This document shows, one piece after another, positions 26,783 to 35,774 of a stretch of 64,000 bases of DNA. Positions within the stretch are counted from its first letter, which is position 1. Each line of letters begins with the position of its first letter. The DNA is from QIJE01 sp048541835. GTDB taxonomy: Bacteria; SZUA-79; Acidulodesulfobacterales; Acidulodesulfobacteraceae. The position numbers and the translations under genes were made by a program. The notes beneath the pieces were generated by a model. The model did no database searches. It worked only from the letters and a program-made list of their open reading frames with translations, and was not told the DNA's origin. The DNA is taken from the NCBI RefSeq assembly GCF_048541835.1, contig NZ_JBLEOY010000002.1:434001-498000 (forward strand), given 5' to 3'.

Positions 26783-28571
26783 CTGCTTCACTTCCTGTTT
26801 TTTTGTTTTTGTAAATTTCAAGTAATTTCTTTTTACATATATTCTTTGAAAAAAATCTGGCCGCCTCAAGAAGAGAAGAAAAGTTGTCAATGTCAAAATA
26901 ATATTTATTAACGTGCGGTTCATGCAAATTGAAATAGAAAAAATGTGATAGCTCTTTATGCAAATTGTATTCTTCAAGTTTTTTTATGGCGTCTTCTTTT
27001 TTTAGATTTTGCTTTGCGCGTACAATAAGCCTCTCAAGCTCTGTCAAAGCCATATCCTCAGCGTCATTCAATTCATCGTATGACCACTTGCTTCCATCAA
27101 ATAGCGGGGTCATCTCCTGCTTGAAAGCGAAAACATATTTATCACTGAAATCTTCCGACAAACTCACTAGTTTTTCTATCAAATCAAAGTTTTGCCACTT
27201 CCCGACTGTTTTGAACAAGTTACCAGAATGCGTCATAAGCCCGAGCCCGAAGGTGTTTTTTGAGGCAACATCCTTTGCTTCTTTCTCCATCTTGCGCGCC
27301 CAACTTATCACATCTGACAACGGTGATTTATAATGAGCGATAACGATACCGGCAGAAAAGGTAATTTTTTTTTCGGTTATAGTTTTTTCAAACTCTTTTT
27401 CAAACTCTTTTCGCAATTCCTTGATCACGCAAAACAGCTCGTTGATATTGACAAAAGCCATTACATCATCACCACCAGCGTAGATGAGCTTTCCTATAGA
27501 TTCGTTTTCAAATATTTTTTGTACTTCTGTGGCAAACTTGTTAAGGCATCCGGCTAAGTATTTATGAAAATCCAGTAAACCAGCGTCATTTTTTAGCCAC
27601 TTTCCTGAAAGGCACTTCCCCATATCATCGATATCGAGCATGATAAGAGCATAATATTTGTTGAATTTTAAATTTTCATTCCTTGCTAATTCGCGAATAT
27701 TAAGATTTTCTTTCCTAATGTCAGAAAGATTGTTCAAACCATGTTTTTTAAAGTATTTTTCTGTTAAATTTTCATAATAAAACAGTTGCTCATCAAAATT
27801 ACTATTAAAAAGATTCTTGTATGCATTAATTTTACATCCATCAAGCTTTTGTAATGTATATTCTAGTGCTATTTTAGCCGTAGATGGAAAGCTTTTATTA
27901 CTTTCATTATAAAACCTCTTTGTAAAACATACAGCGCACAAAAATTCATTTTCTTCAATCCTTTTGCGGCTATCAGGAACTTTAAACTCCGCCGTTTGTT
28001 TTTTCAATGCTCCATTGCCACGCCCAAATACAATATCCCGCTCACCGCAGAGACTGCACTTAGCGTCAGTCTCCGGATACTGCTCGAAAACTCGAACGCT
28101 CTTAACTGCGCCTAATAGTGATTCTATTTTCTTAAATTGTTTTGGATAATTGATAGGATCATTATGATCATACGGTAATGCTGCCCATGAGATTTTAAAT
28201 AAACTCTCCAATTGATTTATGCACTTTTGTTTTTTTTCATCACTAATGCCATCAGAAGTATTCCTATAATTTTTTAAAGCTTCAGAAAAATAAAAATTTA
28301 GTTTATCTTTAATTAGTTTTTCAATTTTATTTTCGATCTCTTTTGGCTTATTAGTAATTACCCCGATAAATTTATTCGGTTTGTCAGGAGCGTCTTTTGA
28401 AGGGAATATCAGTTCATTACCAACAGCTTCATTCTCGAATAACTCGTTTATTACTTTCTTAACCAGCTCTGACAGTAGCTTGCTCCCACCGTACAAATCG
28501 GCCGTCTTTCTTGCCTGCGCTATGAATGATTGCACGGGGGATATGGTAAATATAAATAGTAATTTATTCAC
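26754..28571 (-). CDS. cmr2: Type III-B Cas10 (Cmr2), signalling subunit
   Basis: Cas10/Cmr2 is the large subunit that makes cyclic oligoadenylates when the complex binds target RNA. I choose GTG 28571, preceded by GGAGAG and overlapping the cmr1 stop by eight bases, which gives 605 residues beginning NKLLFIFTISPVQSFIAQAR, the standard Cmr2 start. A zinc site is suggested by Cys172, Cys175, Cys212 and Cys215. The palm cyclase motif GGDD is intact at residues 366-369 within KLIYAGGDDVMAF, and LDIDDMGK supplies the first palm metal site. No HD nuclease dyad is seen at the N-terminus, so DNA cutting by Cas10 is unlikely. The neighbouring CARF nuclease is the probable receiver of its signal. Confidence 0.95.
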   Translation of the reverse strand: MNKLLFIFTISPVQSFIAQARKTADLYGGSKLLSELVKKVINELFENEAVGNELIFPSKDAPDKPNKFIGVITNKPKEIENKIEKLIKDKLNFYFSEALKNYRNTSDGISDEKKQKCINQLESLFKISWAALPYDHNDPINYPKQFKKIESLLGAVKSVRVFEQYPETDAKCSLCGERDIVFGRGNGALKKQTAEFKVPDSRKRIEENEFLCAVCFTKRFYNESNKSFPSTAKIALEYTLQKLDGCKINAYKNLFNSNFDEQLFYYENLTEKYFKKHGLNNLSDIRKENLNIRELARNENLKFNKYYALIMLDIDDMGKCLSGKWLKNDAGLLDFHKYLAGCLNKFATEVQKIFENESIGKLIYAGGDDVMAFVNINELFCVIKELRKEFEKEFEKTITEKKITFSAGIVIAHYKSPLSDVISWARKMEKEAKDVASKNTFGLGLMTHSGNLFKTVGKWQNFDLIEKLVSLSEDFSDKYVFAFKQEMTPLFDGSKWSYDELNDAEDMALTELERLIVRAKQNLKKEDAIKKLEEYNLHKELSHFFYFNLHEPHVNKYYFDIDNFSSLLEAARFFSKNICKKKLLEIYKNKKTGSEADDSTETETS

Positions 28572-29451
28572 ATTTTCTCTCCAAAATACATTTTTTAAAT
28601 GACGCAACGTTTTTATTATTCGCATTATTATGCAATGTTGTAACTACCGGATGATATTTATTGCTTATTTCAACTACCGACACATATATTGGAGACGCGA
28701 GCCGTTTTTCATTACGGGCGTATCCAAGCGCATCATCATTATAATCTGAGCTTGCTTTTTTTATTTGTTTTAATAACTCATCATAGGAATTATACTGCGC
28801 TCCGATTTCAACTTTTTCGATATAAGGGTATTCTTTTTGCTCAGGCTCTTTGGTTATTTTTATTGCACTGCGTTCATTTTTATAATATCCAGGTTTTAGA
28901 TTGTTTAATAATTTATCAATATTAACAATAACTTTATTAATACTGATAAATGCTTGTTCAACAATCATAATGCTACCATAACCCCTTCTACTTCTCCCCC
29001 CTAACCCGCCCAATAAAATAGTCAACTTGAACAACCACCCAAGCATTTTATCGTCAAAGTTAATCCCGTTAGTTAGTTTAACTTCATTTGTTAAATTCAA
29101 CCGGATTTCTAATTTTTGCCCAATGTGAAATCCTTCATCATTAACACTCTTCTTAATCTTTCCTTTACTGTCTGTTTTACCATATATTTCGTCATCTCTA
29201 TGAGTAAGCACTTTAATGTTTTGATGGCTTAATGTTGCTACAGCCCTTATCGCCACCTTACTCCGCCCCGTATCACTGCTACCAAAGATAGCGGCCTCAT
29301 TTTTCTTAAGCTCACATAATTCCCCTTCCGCCTGCACCGCTCGCCACCAAAAGCGCATGACCCCCTTGATTGACGGCGGTCTTGGCTTATGTGTTTTACC
29401 ATCCGCACCGGACATGAACATCGGTGTTATAGTTTTACAATTAAATATCAT
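28564..29451 (-). CDS. cmr1: Type III-B RAMP protein Cmr1
   Basis: Cmr1 is a Cas7-like subunit at the 3' end of the Cmr complex. The 295-residue protein begins FNCKTITPMFMSGADG and continues RPPSIKGVMRFWWRA, the family signature in which SIKG is the RAMP loop. EAAIFGSSDTGRSKV and LGGLGGRSRRGYGS, a strong Cmr1 glycine-rich block, follow. It is the first gene of the operon. The next gene upstream is a broken cas6. The frame is intact, unlike the second cmr1 copy near 18.6-19.2 kb. Confidence 0.94.
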   Translation of the reverse strand: MIFNCKTITPMFMSGADGKTHKPRPPSIKGVMRFWWRAVQAEGELCELKKNEAAIFGSSDTGRSKVAIRAVATLSHQNIKVLTHRDDEIYGKTDSKGKIKKSVNDEGFHIGQKLEIRLNLTNEVKLTNGINFDDKMLGWLFKLTILLGGLGGRSRRGYGSIMIVEQAFISINKVIVNIDKLLNNLKPGYYKNERSAIKITKEPEQKEYPYIEKVEIGAQYNSYDELLKQIKKASSDYNDDALGYARNEKRLASPIYVSVVEISNKYHPVVTTLHNNANNKNVASFKKCILERKCE

Positions 29452-29578
29452 TCCTTCACCCCACTTTCATGAACATTCCGTACATTCCATCCTAGCGCCG
29501 GTGCTTTCTCCGATATTAATGACGCTACCTAATATAAGGCACTAAGTGTATTGGGAGTCAGACTGTCATCTGATATCC

Positions 29579-29699
29579 TTACTCTCTTTGCGGGTCGAAC
29601 CCCATATGAATATTACTCAGCAAAAAGTACCGCTGAAGCGGGTTCTCAATTAAAACATGAAACCCAAGCGTCTCTGCAGGTTCACCATTTTTAATGATC
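29579..29699 (-). other. Unrecognised coding-like fragment between cmr1 and the cas6 relic
   Basis: A minus-strand frame without a clear start encodes a piece with GFHVLIENPLQRYFLLSNIH, ending in FDPQRE and a stop. An adjacent frame just upstream (VAEHKVPHAVVD) may belong to the same former gene. The residue pattern looks protein-like, but I do not recognise the family. Confidence 0.3.
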
Positions 29700-29728
29700 T
29701 ACAACGGCGTGAGGAACCTTATGCTCAG

Positions 29729-30140
29729 CTACTTTGCCATCTTCACACCGCGTAGTAAACTCCGGGGCTTGCCACCATTAGCGCTTTCAAGAGCAATACC
29801 GGTCAGCATCATGCCCAAATTCAAGTAAATTATCGCAAGTCAGCTCATTTAGAGTGTCAGAACGCGGCCGTATTGCATAAGGAGCGCGCGGTCTTTCATA
29901 TAGTTTCATCATTTTAGATTTCGGATTAGGCGCGGCAGTGAAAATTGTATAATATGAGCAGTTCGAGTTTTTGGAACAGGAATCGCACTTACGCTTGTTC
30001 GTCCCGCAGACTATTTGCCTAATGGTCTTATCAAAAGAGCCTCTTATGGCAGTACCCTTGAACGGTGGGAGACTCACCTTAGTCAGAGGGGTAAAGTTTA
30101 CCTTTAGTTTTGTAACTTTGAACTCGTCTATTTTATTCAT
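29729..30140 (-). pseudogene. cas6: cas6 N-terminal fragment, second broken copy
   Basis: The frame starting at 30140 encodes 117 residues that match the first half of Cas6: VSLPPFKGTAIRGSFDKTIR (the FKG..LRG.FG block), then CGTNKRKCDSCSKNSNCSYY, a Cys-rich segment, then PRAPYAIRP. After LLEFG the frame stops at 29787, but the neighbouring frame continues with MMLTGIALES, the expected LTLIG-like strand, so a frameshift is the cause. The C-terminal RNA-binding half is missing. It lies upstream of the intact cmr operon and would once have processed its crRNA. It differs from the cas6 relic at 17.8 kb in the parts preserved. Confidence 0.82.
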
Positions 30141-30414
30141 AGCATGACTGGGCGCTGTTAAAATATATTTTAATTATTTAAGTAATAATTATTAGTATTA
30201 ATATAGTCCGCATAGTCTACAAAAAAGACGCATATAATAAACATGAATACTAAAATACAATTTCTTATCTATATAACATTATAACTTTATTTGCAAGGAA
30301 ATAATGTACGTGGTTTGCAAGCATGAAATTCAAGGATCAATGTCCGCTGAATCAAAATCAATTCGCAGAAATATACCTAAAAAAAGCTTCCCCGCTGTTT
30401 TTTGTAAACGTGGT

Positions 30415-31360
30415 TCTTGACCGTAAGCAATTGCTGCTACATGAATGATCGGTGAAACGTTTCCCTTTTTCATCCGTTTGCGGGATTCAGTCGACCCGAC
30501 ATCAGACAGGGAATGTCATCAGGTTTTGGACAGATGAAATGTATAATCTCATTTCGGTATGAGGCTGTTTGCCCCGCATAATTCTGGCTGTTGTAATAAT
30601 TGCCGTTCTTGAACCGCGGATCTACAATTCGGTTTTGAAGCTCTATCAGCCGTTCCTTCTCACAGAAGTCCTCTTTTTCGGCAAGTTCCAAGGATGCAAT
30701 GGGCTTTATGTGCTCAATTTCAAAGGAAGACTTTGTCTCTTTGTTATAGAGGTAGCTCAGTGCCCGGCGAAGAAGTTCCGGTGGGTACGCGGTAACAATA
30801 TCCTTACATCTTTTACGCAGATCAGTGGAATCCAATTTGGAGAATTTCTCTGTTCTTCTGATAATCGGGCAGAAGGATTGGGGACCGAGGATGTTGTTGA
30901 ATATACGATGCCGCCGGGATTTTCCCCCGCTGGTGGCGGTGTAATATTCCCTTGTATCTGGTGCATCAACATAGTTGCCGAAGTGATGTCATTCATGGGA
31001 AGATGCTTGCCGGTCAGGAACTCATAGAAAAACCATATTCTTAGAGCATACTTTCTTGTTGGCTTGTATTGGATGTATTCGGTGAGTTCTTCTTTAGCGA
31101 CATGCTCAAAGATGCGAGCCAACAATCATAGGTCGACGCCGTCATATTTCAGCGCAAACTCAAGATGGTCGCCTACTTTTTTTTCCGGGCCAGTACTTAA
31201 TCGGATAGATATCGCGGGTTGTACCGTTTTGAACTTTAGATTTACGAACTCCGGAAGACGACACAAATGAAGTACGCCAGTGGGGCATCCCTGTTAGCCC
31301 GAAGTTTTCAAGCAGATAGATATATCCGGCAAGACGAGATTTTAAAACATCTATTTCCAC
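30415..31360 (-). pseudogene. Fic-family protein, decayed second copy
   Basis: Three minus-strand pieces line up with the intact Fic gene at 32.8-34.4 kb: an N-terminal piece with AGYIYLLENFGLTGMPHW, a middle piece with EHVAKEELTEYIQYKPTRKY and RIWFFYEFLTGKHLP, and a third with YPPELLRRALSYLYNKETKS and EHIKPIASLELAEKEDF. A final fragment reads RMKKGNVSPIIHVAAIAYG and then the similarity ends, just before the HPFxDGNGR catalytic motif. Frameshifts and stops break it. It is in the same orientation as the intact copy, and even the upstream DNA is similar, so it is a decayed duplicate. Confidence 0.85.
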
Positions 31361-31865
31361 AAGGCATCCTTGTAAAATGATTATAATTATGCTTCAAGCT
31401 GGTAAATTAGTTACAAGAGTCGCCAGTATAGAAAGATTTTAGATATTACGCTCCTTATTTCATAACCAACTGATAATAGATCTTTATGGGATGGACGTTA
31501 CCATATATCAGAGAGTACGGTTGCGGTCAGCTCTGTGTACCGGATTCTGTCAGTTTGGCCTTGGACATCACGAACAACTGACTACCTTCGACTACTGTAA
31601 CCCTGTCTAAATAAAGCAATTTCAGCTTATAGTATTTGACTTAAGACTTTCCTTTAGTATATGATGAAATAGCTTAATGAGAGGCCTGTATTTATAGCTT
31701 TCCTTGGCTGTTTCTATAGTTTAAAGAGGATGGTATTGTCACTTTCGAGTAGTATGAAAGCTTAAAAGGAATCAGACGGATGTATGGGTTGAGGTTGGAG
31801 GAGCGGCGGACAATATTGCATACGAAAGACCGGACAGGTAGTTGAGTTACGGTTAGGAGCAAATT
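31361..31865 (+). other. Intergenic stretch between Fic relic and chimeric ATPase
   Basis: The left part (31370-31430) resembles the DNA upstream of the intact Fic gene, including GTAAATTAGTTACA and GTATAGAAAG. The rest holds no gene I can support. AAGAGGATGG and the final TTAGGAGC before 31866 give a ribosome site for the next gene. Confidence 0.4.
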
Positions 31866-32792
31866 ATGGCAGAGCTAGTTGAACATAAAGTGACGCGCTT
31901 GCTCAAAGTAGCGAGAGAACTCTATTACCAGCTTGTGTTGATAGCCGGCAAATGCGGTTCAGGTAAAACGTTTCTGACCAATTCGGTATCTCAGAAAATC
32001 GATAAATTCAGACCGGTATATAATTGGTTCAAGGATAATCTGGAACTGATTGCTCCTGACTCAAGATTCGAGCCTTTTGAACGTTTTTTTGATAAAGGAC
32101 ACCCTCTGTACAGCATCATGAATGAGATGTTACCTCAGCTTGACACCGGAATTACTCATTTAGGCGGACAGGAAATTCCATTTGACAATATTCTTCTTCC
32201 GGATGTCGTTAAAAACAAGCTTCAGGAGGATATAAAGGAAGGCATGACCGTTCACTTCCTTTCCTCACCAACAAACGAGCGGTTTATTATTACAAGAAAA
32301 GACGGCGATCTGATTACCAAGAAGCTGGTCACATTTCACCATATGTCCGATGGGACAGAGGTAAAATTTGACATACGCCAAGAATCCGATGGCTCGCAAA
32401 GGATTATAGATCTATTGCCGGCCTTTCTTGACGTTTCATCTGCCGGCTCAAAAAAAGTGTATGTCATCGATGAAGTGGATCGCAGCCTCCACACCATGTT
32501 GACTAAGCAATTGCTTACGGACTATTTGGCTAATTGCAGCACCAAAAGCCGGGCTCAATTGTTAATTACGACGCATGATGTTCTTCTAATGGATCAAGGT
32601 CTGTTCAGGCGTGATGAAATGTGGGTTGCGGAAAGAAACCGCAAGGGCAGTTCCGAATTCATGTCATTCAGCGAATATAAGGATGTTCGTTATGATAAGG
32701 ATATCCGTAAAAGTTATCTTCAGGGACGATTAGGCGGCGTTCCAAAGATTCTTATGAATAATACTTTGATAAACCGCAGGGAGGATGGCTGA
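31866..32792 (+). CDS. Chimeric P-loop protein: BrxF-like start, AAA15/RloA-like end
   Basis: The 308-residue frame appears to be two genes joined. The first ~48 residues (ELVEHKVTRLLKVARELYY, then LVLIAGKCGSGKTFLTN with Walker A) resemble the start of BrxF, the small P-loop protein of type 3 BREX. From about residue 50 (RPVYNWFKDNLELIAPDSRF) the sequence matches the later part of AAA15/RloA-type ATPases, including KVYVIDEVDRSLH (Walker B) and LLITTHDVLLMDQ (sensor His), and ends with RLGGVPKIL. The AAA15 Walker A region is missing, so the chimera has borrowed BrxF's. A ribosome site TTAGGAGC precedes it. Activity is uncertain. Confidence 0.65.
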   Translation: MAELVEHKVTRLLKVARELYYQLVLIAGKCGSGKTFLTNSVSQKIDKFRPVYNWFKDNLELIAPDSRFEPFERFFDKGHPLYSIMNEMLPQLDTGITHLGGQEIPFDNILLPDVVKNKLQEDIKEGMTVHFLSSPTNERFIITRKDGDLITKKLVTFHHMSDGTEVKFDIRQESDGSQRIIDLLPAFLDVSSAGSKKVYVIDEVDRSLHTMLTKQLLTDYLANCSTKSRAQLLITTHDVLLMDQGLFRRDEMWVAERNRKGSSEFMSFSEYKDVRYDKDIRKSYLQGRLGGVPKILMNNTLINRREDG

Positions 32793-32800
32793 TGCCTCCC
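32613..32800 (+). repeat. AAA15 3'-end repeat, copy 1
   Basis: About 187 bp covering the last ~59 codons of the AAA15-like gene and the first codons of the next are nearly identical to 56765-56950, with roughly ten differences. In this copy the similarity ends right after TGATGCCTCC, where the following rloB start has been lost. Confidence 0.85.
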
Positions 32801-32833
32801 AATTCCAATCTAATCAGTTAAGCTTAAGCTAGA

Positions 32834-34351
32834 TCATTCTGCCTTGTGATAACCGTCTTTAACAGCTTGCTCCATAGCCGCGAGTTCTTCGTCGGTAAGG
32901 AAATCAAAATGAGAAGCTCTTTTTCTGGCTGAAAGGCTTCCGTTGTTCTGCAGGCACAGCTGGATGAACAAATCAATCAGTCGGTCAGGCATGTCGATGA
33001 TATCCTGTATCGCCTTTTTGGTATTGTCATAGTTGGCAAGAAAGCTGAGCTCTTTCACAAGTTCTTCTTCGATGGTTTTGGTTACAAACTCGTACAAAGC
33101 CTCAGCCTGAGCTGTCATGTCCATATACTGATACCAGTACGCGGTATCATTCTCGACGGTCATTTGCCCCATTTCATCAAGCTGATAATCGATGAGCCTC
33201 AGTAAAGGGCGTGAAAAAGCCTCCAACGATGCATCGTAATCTGCTGGATTTTTGAGCATGACTGCTGAAACCGGGAACATAAGCCCACGCGGAACCATTT
33301 CCTGCAGCGAAAGGATGTTGTGTATCAAAAACCGATGAATTCGTCCGTTTCCATCTTCAAAGGGGTGCAGGAATACAAAGCCGTAAGCAATCGCCGCTGC
33401 ATGGATGACCGGTGAAACATTTTCCTCTTTCATCCGCTTATGGGATTCGATAAGACCCGCCATCAGGCCTGGCAGGTCATCAGGCTTTGGACAGATAAAA
33501 TGTATAATCTCTTTCTGATAGGCAACTGTTTGGCCGACGTAATTCTGGTTTTCCCGATAATCACTGTCTTTGAATCGTGGGTCGACAATCCGGTTCTGAA
33601 GCTCTATTAACCTTTCCTTCTCACAGAAGTCCTCTTTTTCGGCAAGTTCCAAAGAGGTAATGAACTTCTCCGTTCTGGAAGCATTGGGCTTTATATGCTC
33701 AATTTCAAAGGACGACTTTGTCTCTTTGTTATAGAGGTAGCTAAGCGCCCGGCGAAGCAACTCCGAGGGATACGCGGTAACAATATCCTCGCATCTTTTT
33801 CGCAGATTGGCAGAATCCAGTCTGGAAAGTTTTTCTGTTCGCCTGATGACCGGACAGAAGTTTTGGGGACCAAGAAGGTTGTTGACGATACGGTGGCGCG
33901 GGGATTTATCCCCGTTCTGGACAGTATAATATTCTTTTACATCCAGTGCATCGACATAGTTACCGGAAGAAATGTTATCGATGGAAAGCTGTTTGCCTGT
34001 CAGGAACTCATAGAAAAACCAGATTCTTCGAGCGTACTTTCCGGTTGGCTTGGATTTGATGTACTCGGTGAGCTCTTCCTGAGAAATGTGCTTGAAGATT
34101 TGAGCCAGCAAGCCCAGGTTGACCCCGTCATATTTCAGCGCAAACTCAAGATGGTCGCCTACTTTTTCTCCGGGCCAGTATTGAGTTCTGAAAACCTCAT
34201 CAACAAAGCCATTCTGAATCTTTGAAAAATGAGTGCCTGTGGTGGAAACCGATGACCTGTGCCAATTAGGCATACCTGCAAGCGCAAACTTTTCCAGCAA
34301 GTATGTATAACCTGCTGGTCGAAAATCAAAAACGTTTATTTCCATGGGCAA
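32834..34351 (-). CDS. Fic-family protein (AMP-transferase-like)
   Basis: Fic proteins transfer AMP or related groups to target proteins. The 505-residue product has the complete active-site motif HPFEDGNGRIHR in the segment AYGFVFLHPFEDGNGR, so catalysis is possible. The N-terminal 110 residues (YLLEKFALAGMPNWH...RIWFFYEFLTGKQL) are the usual extension of this subgroup, and a helical C-terminus ends the protein. Two starts two codons apart (34351 and 34345) are possible. It is convergent with the chimeric ATPase and is duplicated by a dead copy 1.5 kb away. An inhibitory (S/T)xxxE(G/N) helix could not be identified with confidence. Fic genes often lie in type I restriction loci, of which remains lie just to the right. 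Confidence 0.88.
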   Translation of the reverse strand: MPMEINVFDFRPAGYTYLLEKFALAGMPNWHRSSVSTTGTHFSKIQNGFVDEVFRTQYWPGEKVGDHLEFALKYDGVNLGLLAQIFKHISQEELTEYIKSKPTGKYARRIWFFYEFLTGKQLSIDNISSGNYVDALDVKEYYTVQNGDKSPRHRIVNNLLGPQNFCPVIRRTEKLSRLDSANLRKRCEDIVTAYPSELLRRALSYLYNKETKSSFEIEHIKPNASRTEKFITSLELAEKEDFCEKERLIELQNRIVDPRFKDSDYRENQNYVGQTVAYQKEIIHFICPKPDDLPGLMAGLIESHKRMKEENVSPVIHAAAIAYGFVFLHPFEDGNGRIHRFLIHNILSLQEMVPRGLMFPVSAVMLKNPADYDASLEAFSRPLLRLIDYQLDEMGQMTVENDTAYWYQYMDMTAQAEALYEFVTKTIEEELVKELSFLANYDNTKKAIQDIIDMPDRLIDLFIQLCLQNNGSLSARKRASHFDFLTDEELAAMEQAVKDGYHKAE

Positions 34352-34374
34352 ACCTCACAAAATTATTATCTCAC

Positions 34375-34390
34375 TGTAAATATAGTTACA
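34375..34390 (-). promoter_or_regulatory. Possible operator upstream of Fic gene
   Basis: TGTAAATATAGTTACA is an inverted repeat (TGTAA/TTACA) 24 bp before the Fic start. Related half-sites (TGTAAAAACAGTTA near 34487, GTTATTACA near 34541) follow upstream, and a similar GGTAAATTAGTTACA lies before the dead Fic copy at 31401-31415. This pattern suggests a regulator site conserved through the duplication. Confidence 0.4.
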
Positions 34391-34757
34391 AAAGCTGGGT
34401 TTGTCAACAAAAACTATTATATTCAGCTATATCTAAGCAAAAACAATTAATCAGCTTGACATGAAACTTACAATCGCGGAGTTGCCTGTAAAAACAGTTA
34501 TCATGCTGTAAAAAGGATTAGAAATAGGTATTTTGTTGCAAAAGTTATTACAAAGACCGCCGATGTAGAAAGGTTTCAGAGGTTACTCCCCCTTACTGTT
34601 CATTTTTTCTTTTTTCCAGTTGAAGGCCATAGTGAAAAAAACGGGCTATGCGTGAGTAATATTTATACCTTTCTACACTTTCTATCATCCGACACCCATG
34701 GCCTGGCTCCGGTAAGTAATGGGAAGAAAAATAAACCCGAACTTCCGGATGTAAATC
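34391..34757 (+). other. Intergenic stretch upstream of Fic
   Basis: AT-rich DNA with repeated TGTAAA/TTACA-like words and then a GC-richer part from about 34.6 kb. GCCGATGTAGAAAGG at 34562 is shared with the region before the dead Fic copy. No gene is supported. Confidence 0.4.
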
Positions 34758-35216
34758 ATGAGCCTTTTACAAACCATGCTCACGCATCTCGATTCCCCAG
34801 AGTGTGAGCCTTCCGAACAAGTTCCTCCGCCTGCTGAAAACAATGGTAACGCACCGGAGCCCGATCTTTTTGTATCCACAGATCTTTAAACCGCCTGGTT
34901 CGAGTGGGCAGTCACTTCAGCCTGCGATGTTGAATACAACAGCAAAATCTATCGCCGTCTCGAGCCGGAGTATTTTGCATGACTTCGTTCCCGCATGCTG
35001 GCAGCTTAATCAGCATTCAAAGCAGGGAAACTTCCAGAAACAACGCGGGAAAGCCTGAAAATCAGATTCAATCCGCTTCAGGAATACGCCATTCAGAAAT
35101 TCGGCAAAGAGTCTCTGCAACAGACATCCCGCCAGTTTAGCCCGCAGGATTATCAAGCGCCTCGTCTTATTCCCAAAGAACCGGAGAAACCTTCGGAACC
35201 TCCCAAGAACAACTGA
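34758..35216 (+). pseudogene. Broken gene of unknown function, start of a decayed element
   Basis: Read from ATG 34758 the frame is protein-like throughout but contains stops near 34887, 34980 and 35008. Recognisable blocks are WFEWAVTSACDVEYNSKIYR, LEPEYFA and RFNPLQEYAIQKFGKESLQ, then a Pro-rich end at 35216. The same layout (WFEWA.....RLEPEYFAWLR) is familiar from uncharacterised proteins of plasmids and integrative elements, but I cannot give a function. It is followed closely by two small frames in the same direction. Confidence 0.5.
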
Positions 35217-35279
35217 ACTTATCCTGAAAACGAAGCATGGAATTGCATTCAACAGGTCAGCGCCATTAAGGAGGAAGCC

Positions 35280-35522
35280 ATGTCCAAGAAATGGTCTGAA
35301 GCCAGGCTTTATCAGAACCAGGGACGCTTTAAATTCCCCTGCGGCCAGGACTACGGTCTGATCTGCTTTGTTGGTGATGATCAGAAAATCGGAGCCGTAA
35401 CGGAACAGTACATAGAGATAATCCACGGCCAGGATACACCACGCCCCAGCACGCTCAGGTTTCATAATCCGGATGTTCCGCAGCCGTGGTTAAGGAAAGG
35501 GGAGAGCAATCATGAACATTAA
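35280..35522 (+). CDS. Small hypothetical protein
   Basis: An 80-residue protein with a good ribosome site, AAGGAGGAAGCC, before its ATG. It begins SKKWSEARLYQNQGRF and ends in a His/Pro-rich tail. No known domain is recognised. It lies between the broken gene at 34.8 kb and the type I restriction relic, in a cluster that looks like the cargo of a former plasmid or integrative element. Translation signals make it more likely than not to be a real gene. Confidence 0.5.
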   Translation: MSKKWSEARLYQNQGRFKFPCGQDYGLICFVGDDQKIGAVTEQYIEIIHGQDTPRPSTLRFHNPDVPQPWLRKGESNHEH

Positions 35523-35557
35523 TAAATACACGTCAATGCCGAACACTCCGAGGCCAT

Positions 35558-35755
35558 ATGAAGAATCTCAAGACCACCAAGATTGCCTGCGAGGGTGAAG
35601 AACCGAAATGTCCGCAGACTTCTCCCGCTGAATGGGCCTCCGCTCTTCTTGAAAAAGTAAGTGAAGCCGCCGCTCAGAAGACCGCTTCAGTGAAAAAGCC
35701 GAAAAAAAGTTCAGATAACACCAGAGCCTCAAAAAGAAAGAGTGCGAAGGATTAG
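35558..35755 (+). CDS. Small Lys/Ala-rich hypothetical protein
   Basis: The 65-residue frame ends in a Lys/Ser-rich tail (KKPKKSSDNTRASKRKSAKD). Another short frame starts upstream at 35513, so the present start may follow a frameshift. No domain is recognised. It may be the remains of a small basic protein of the same element as the gene before it. Confidence 0.3.
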   Translation: MKNLKTTKIACEGEEPKCPQTSPAEWASALLEKVSEAAAQKTASVKKPKKSSDNTRASKRKSAKD

Positions 35756-35774
35756 ACAGTTATGGAAGCTCAAG

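Noticed and set aside
26782..26977. Longer Cmr3 with a 65-residue N-terminal extension
   Set aside because: The extension is out-of-frame cmr2 sequence; the family start motif LKLKPLDTLFFGDG begins right after ATG 26782.
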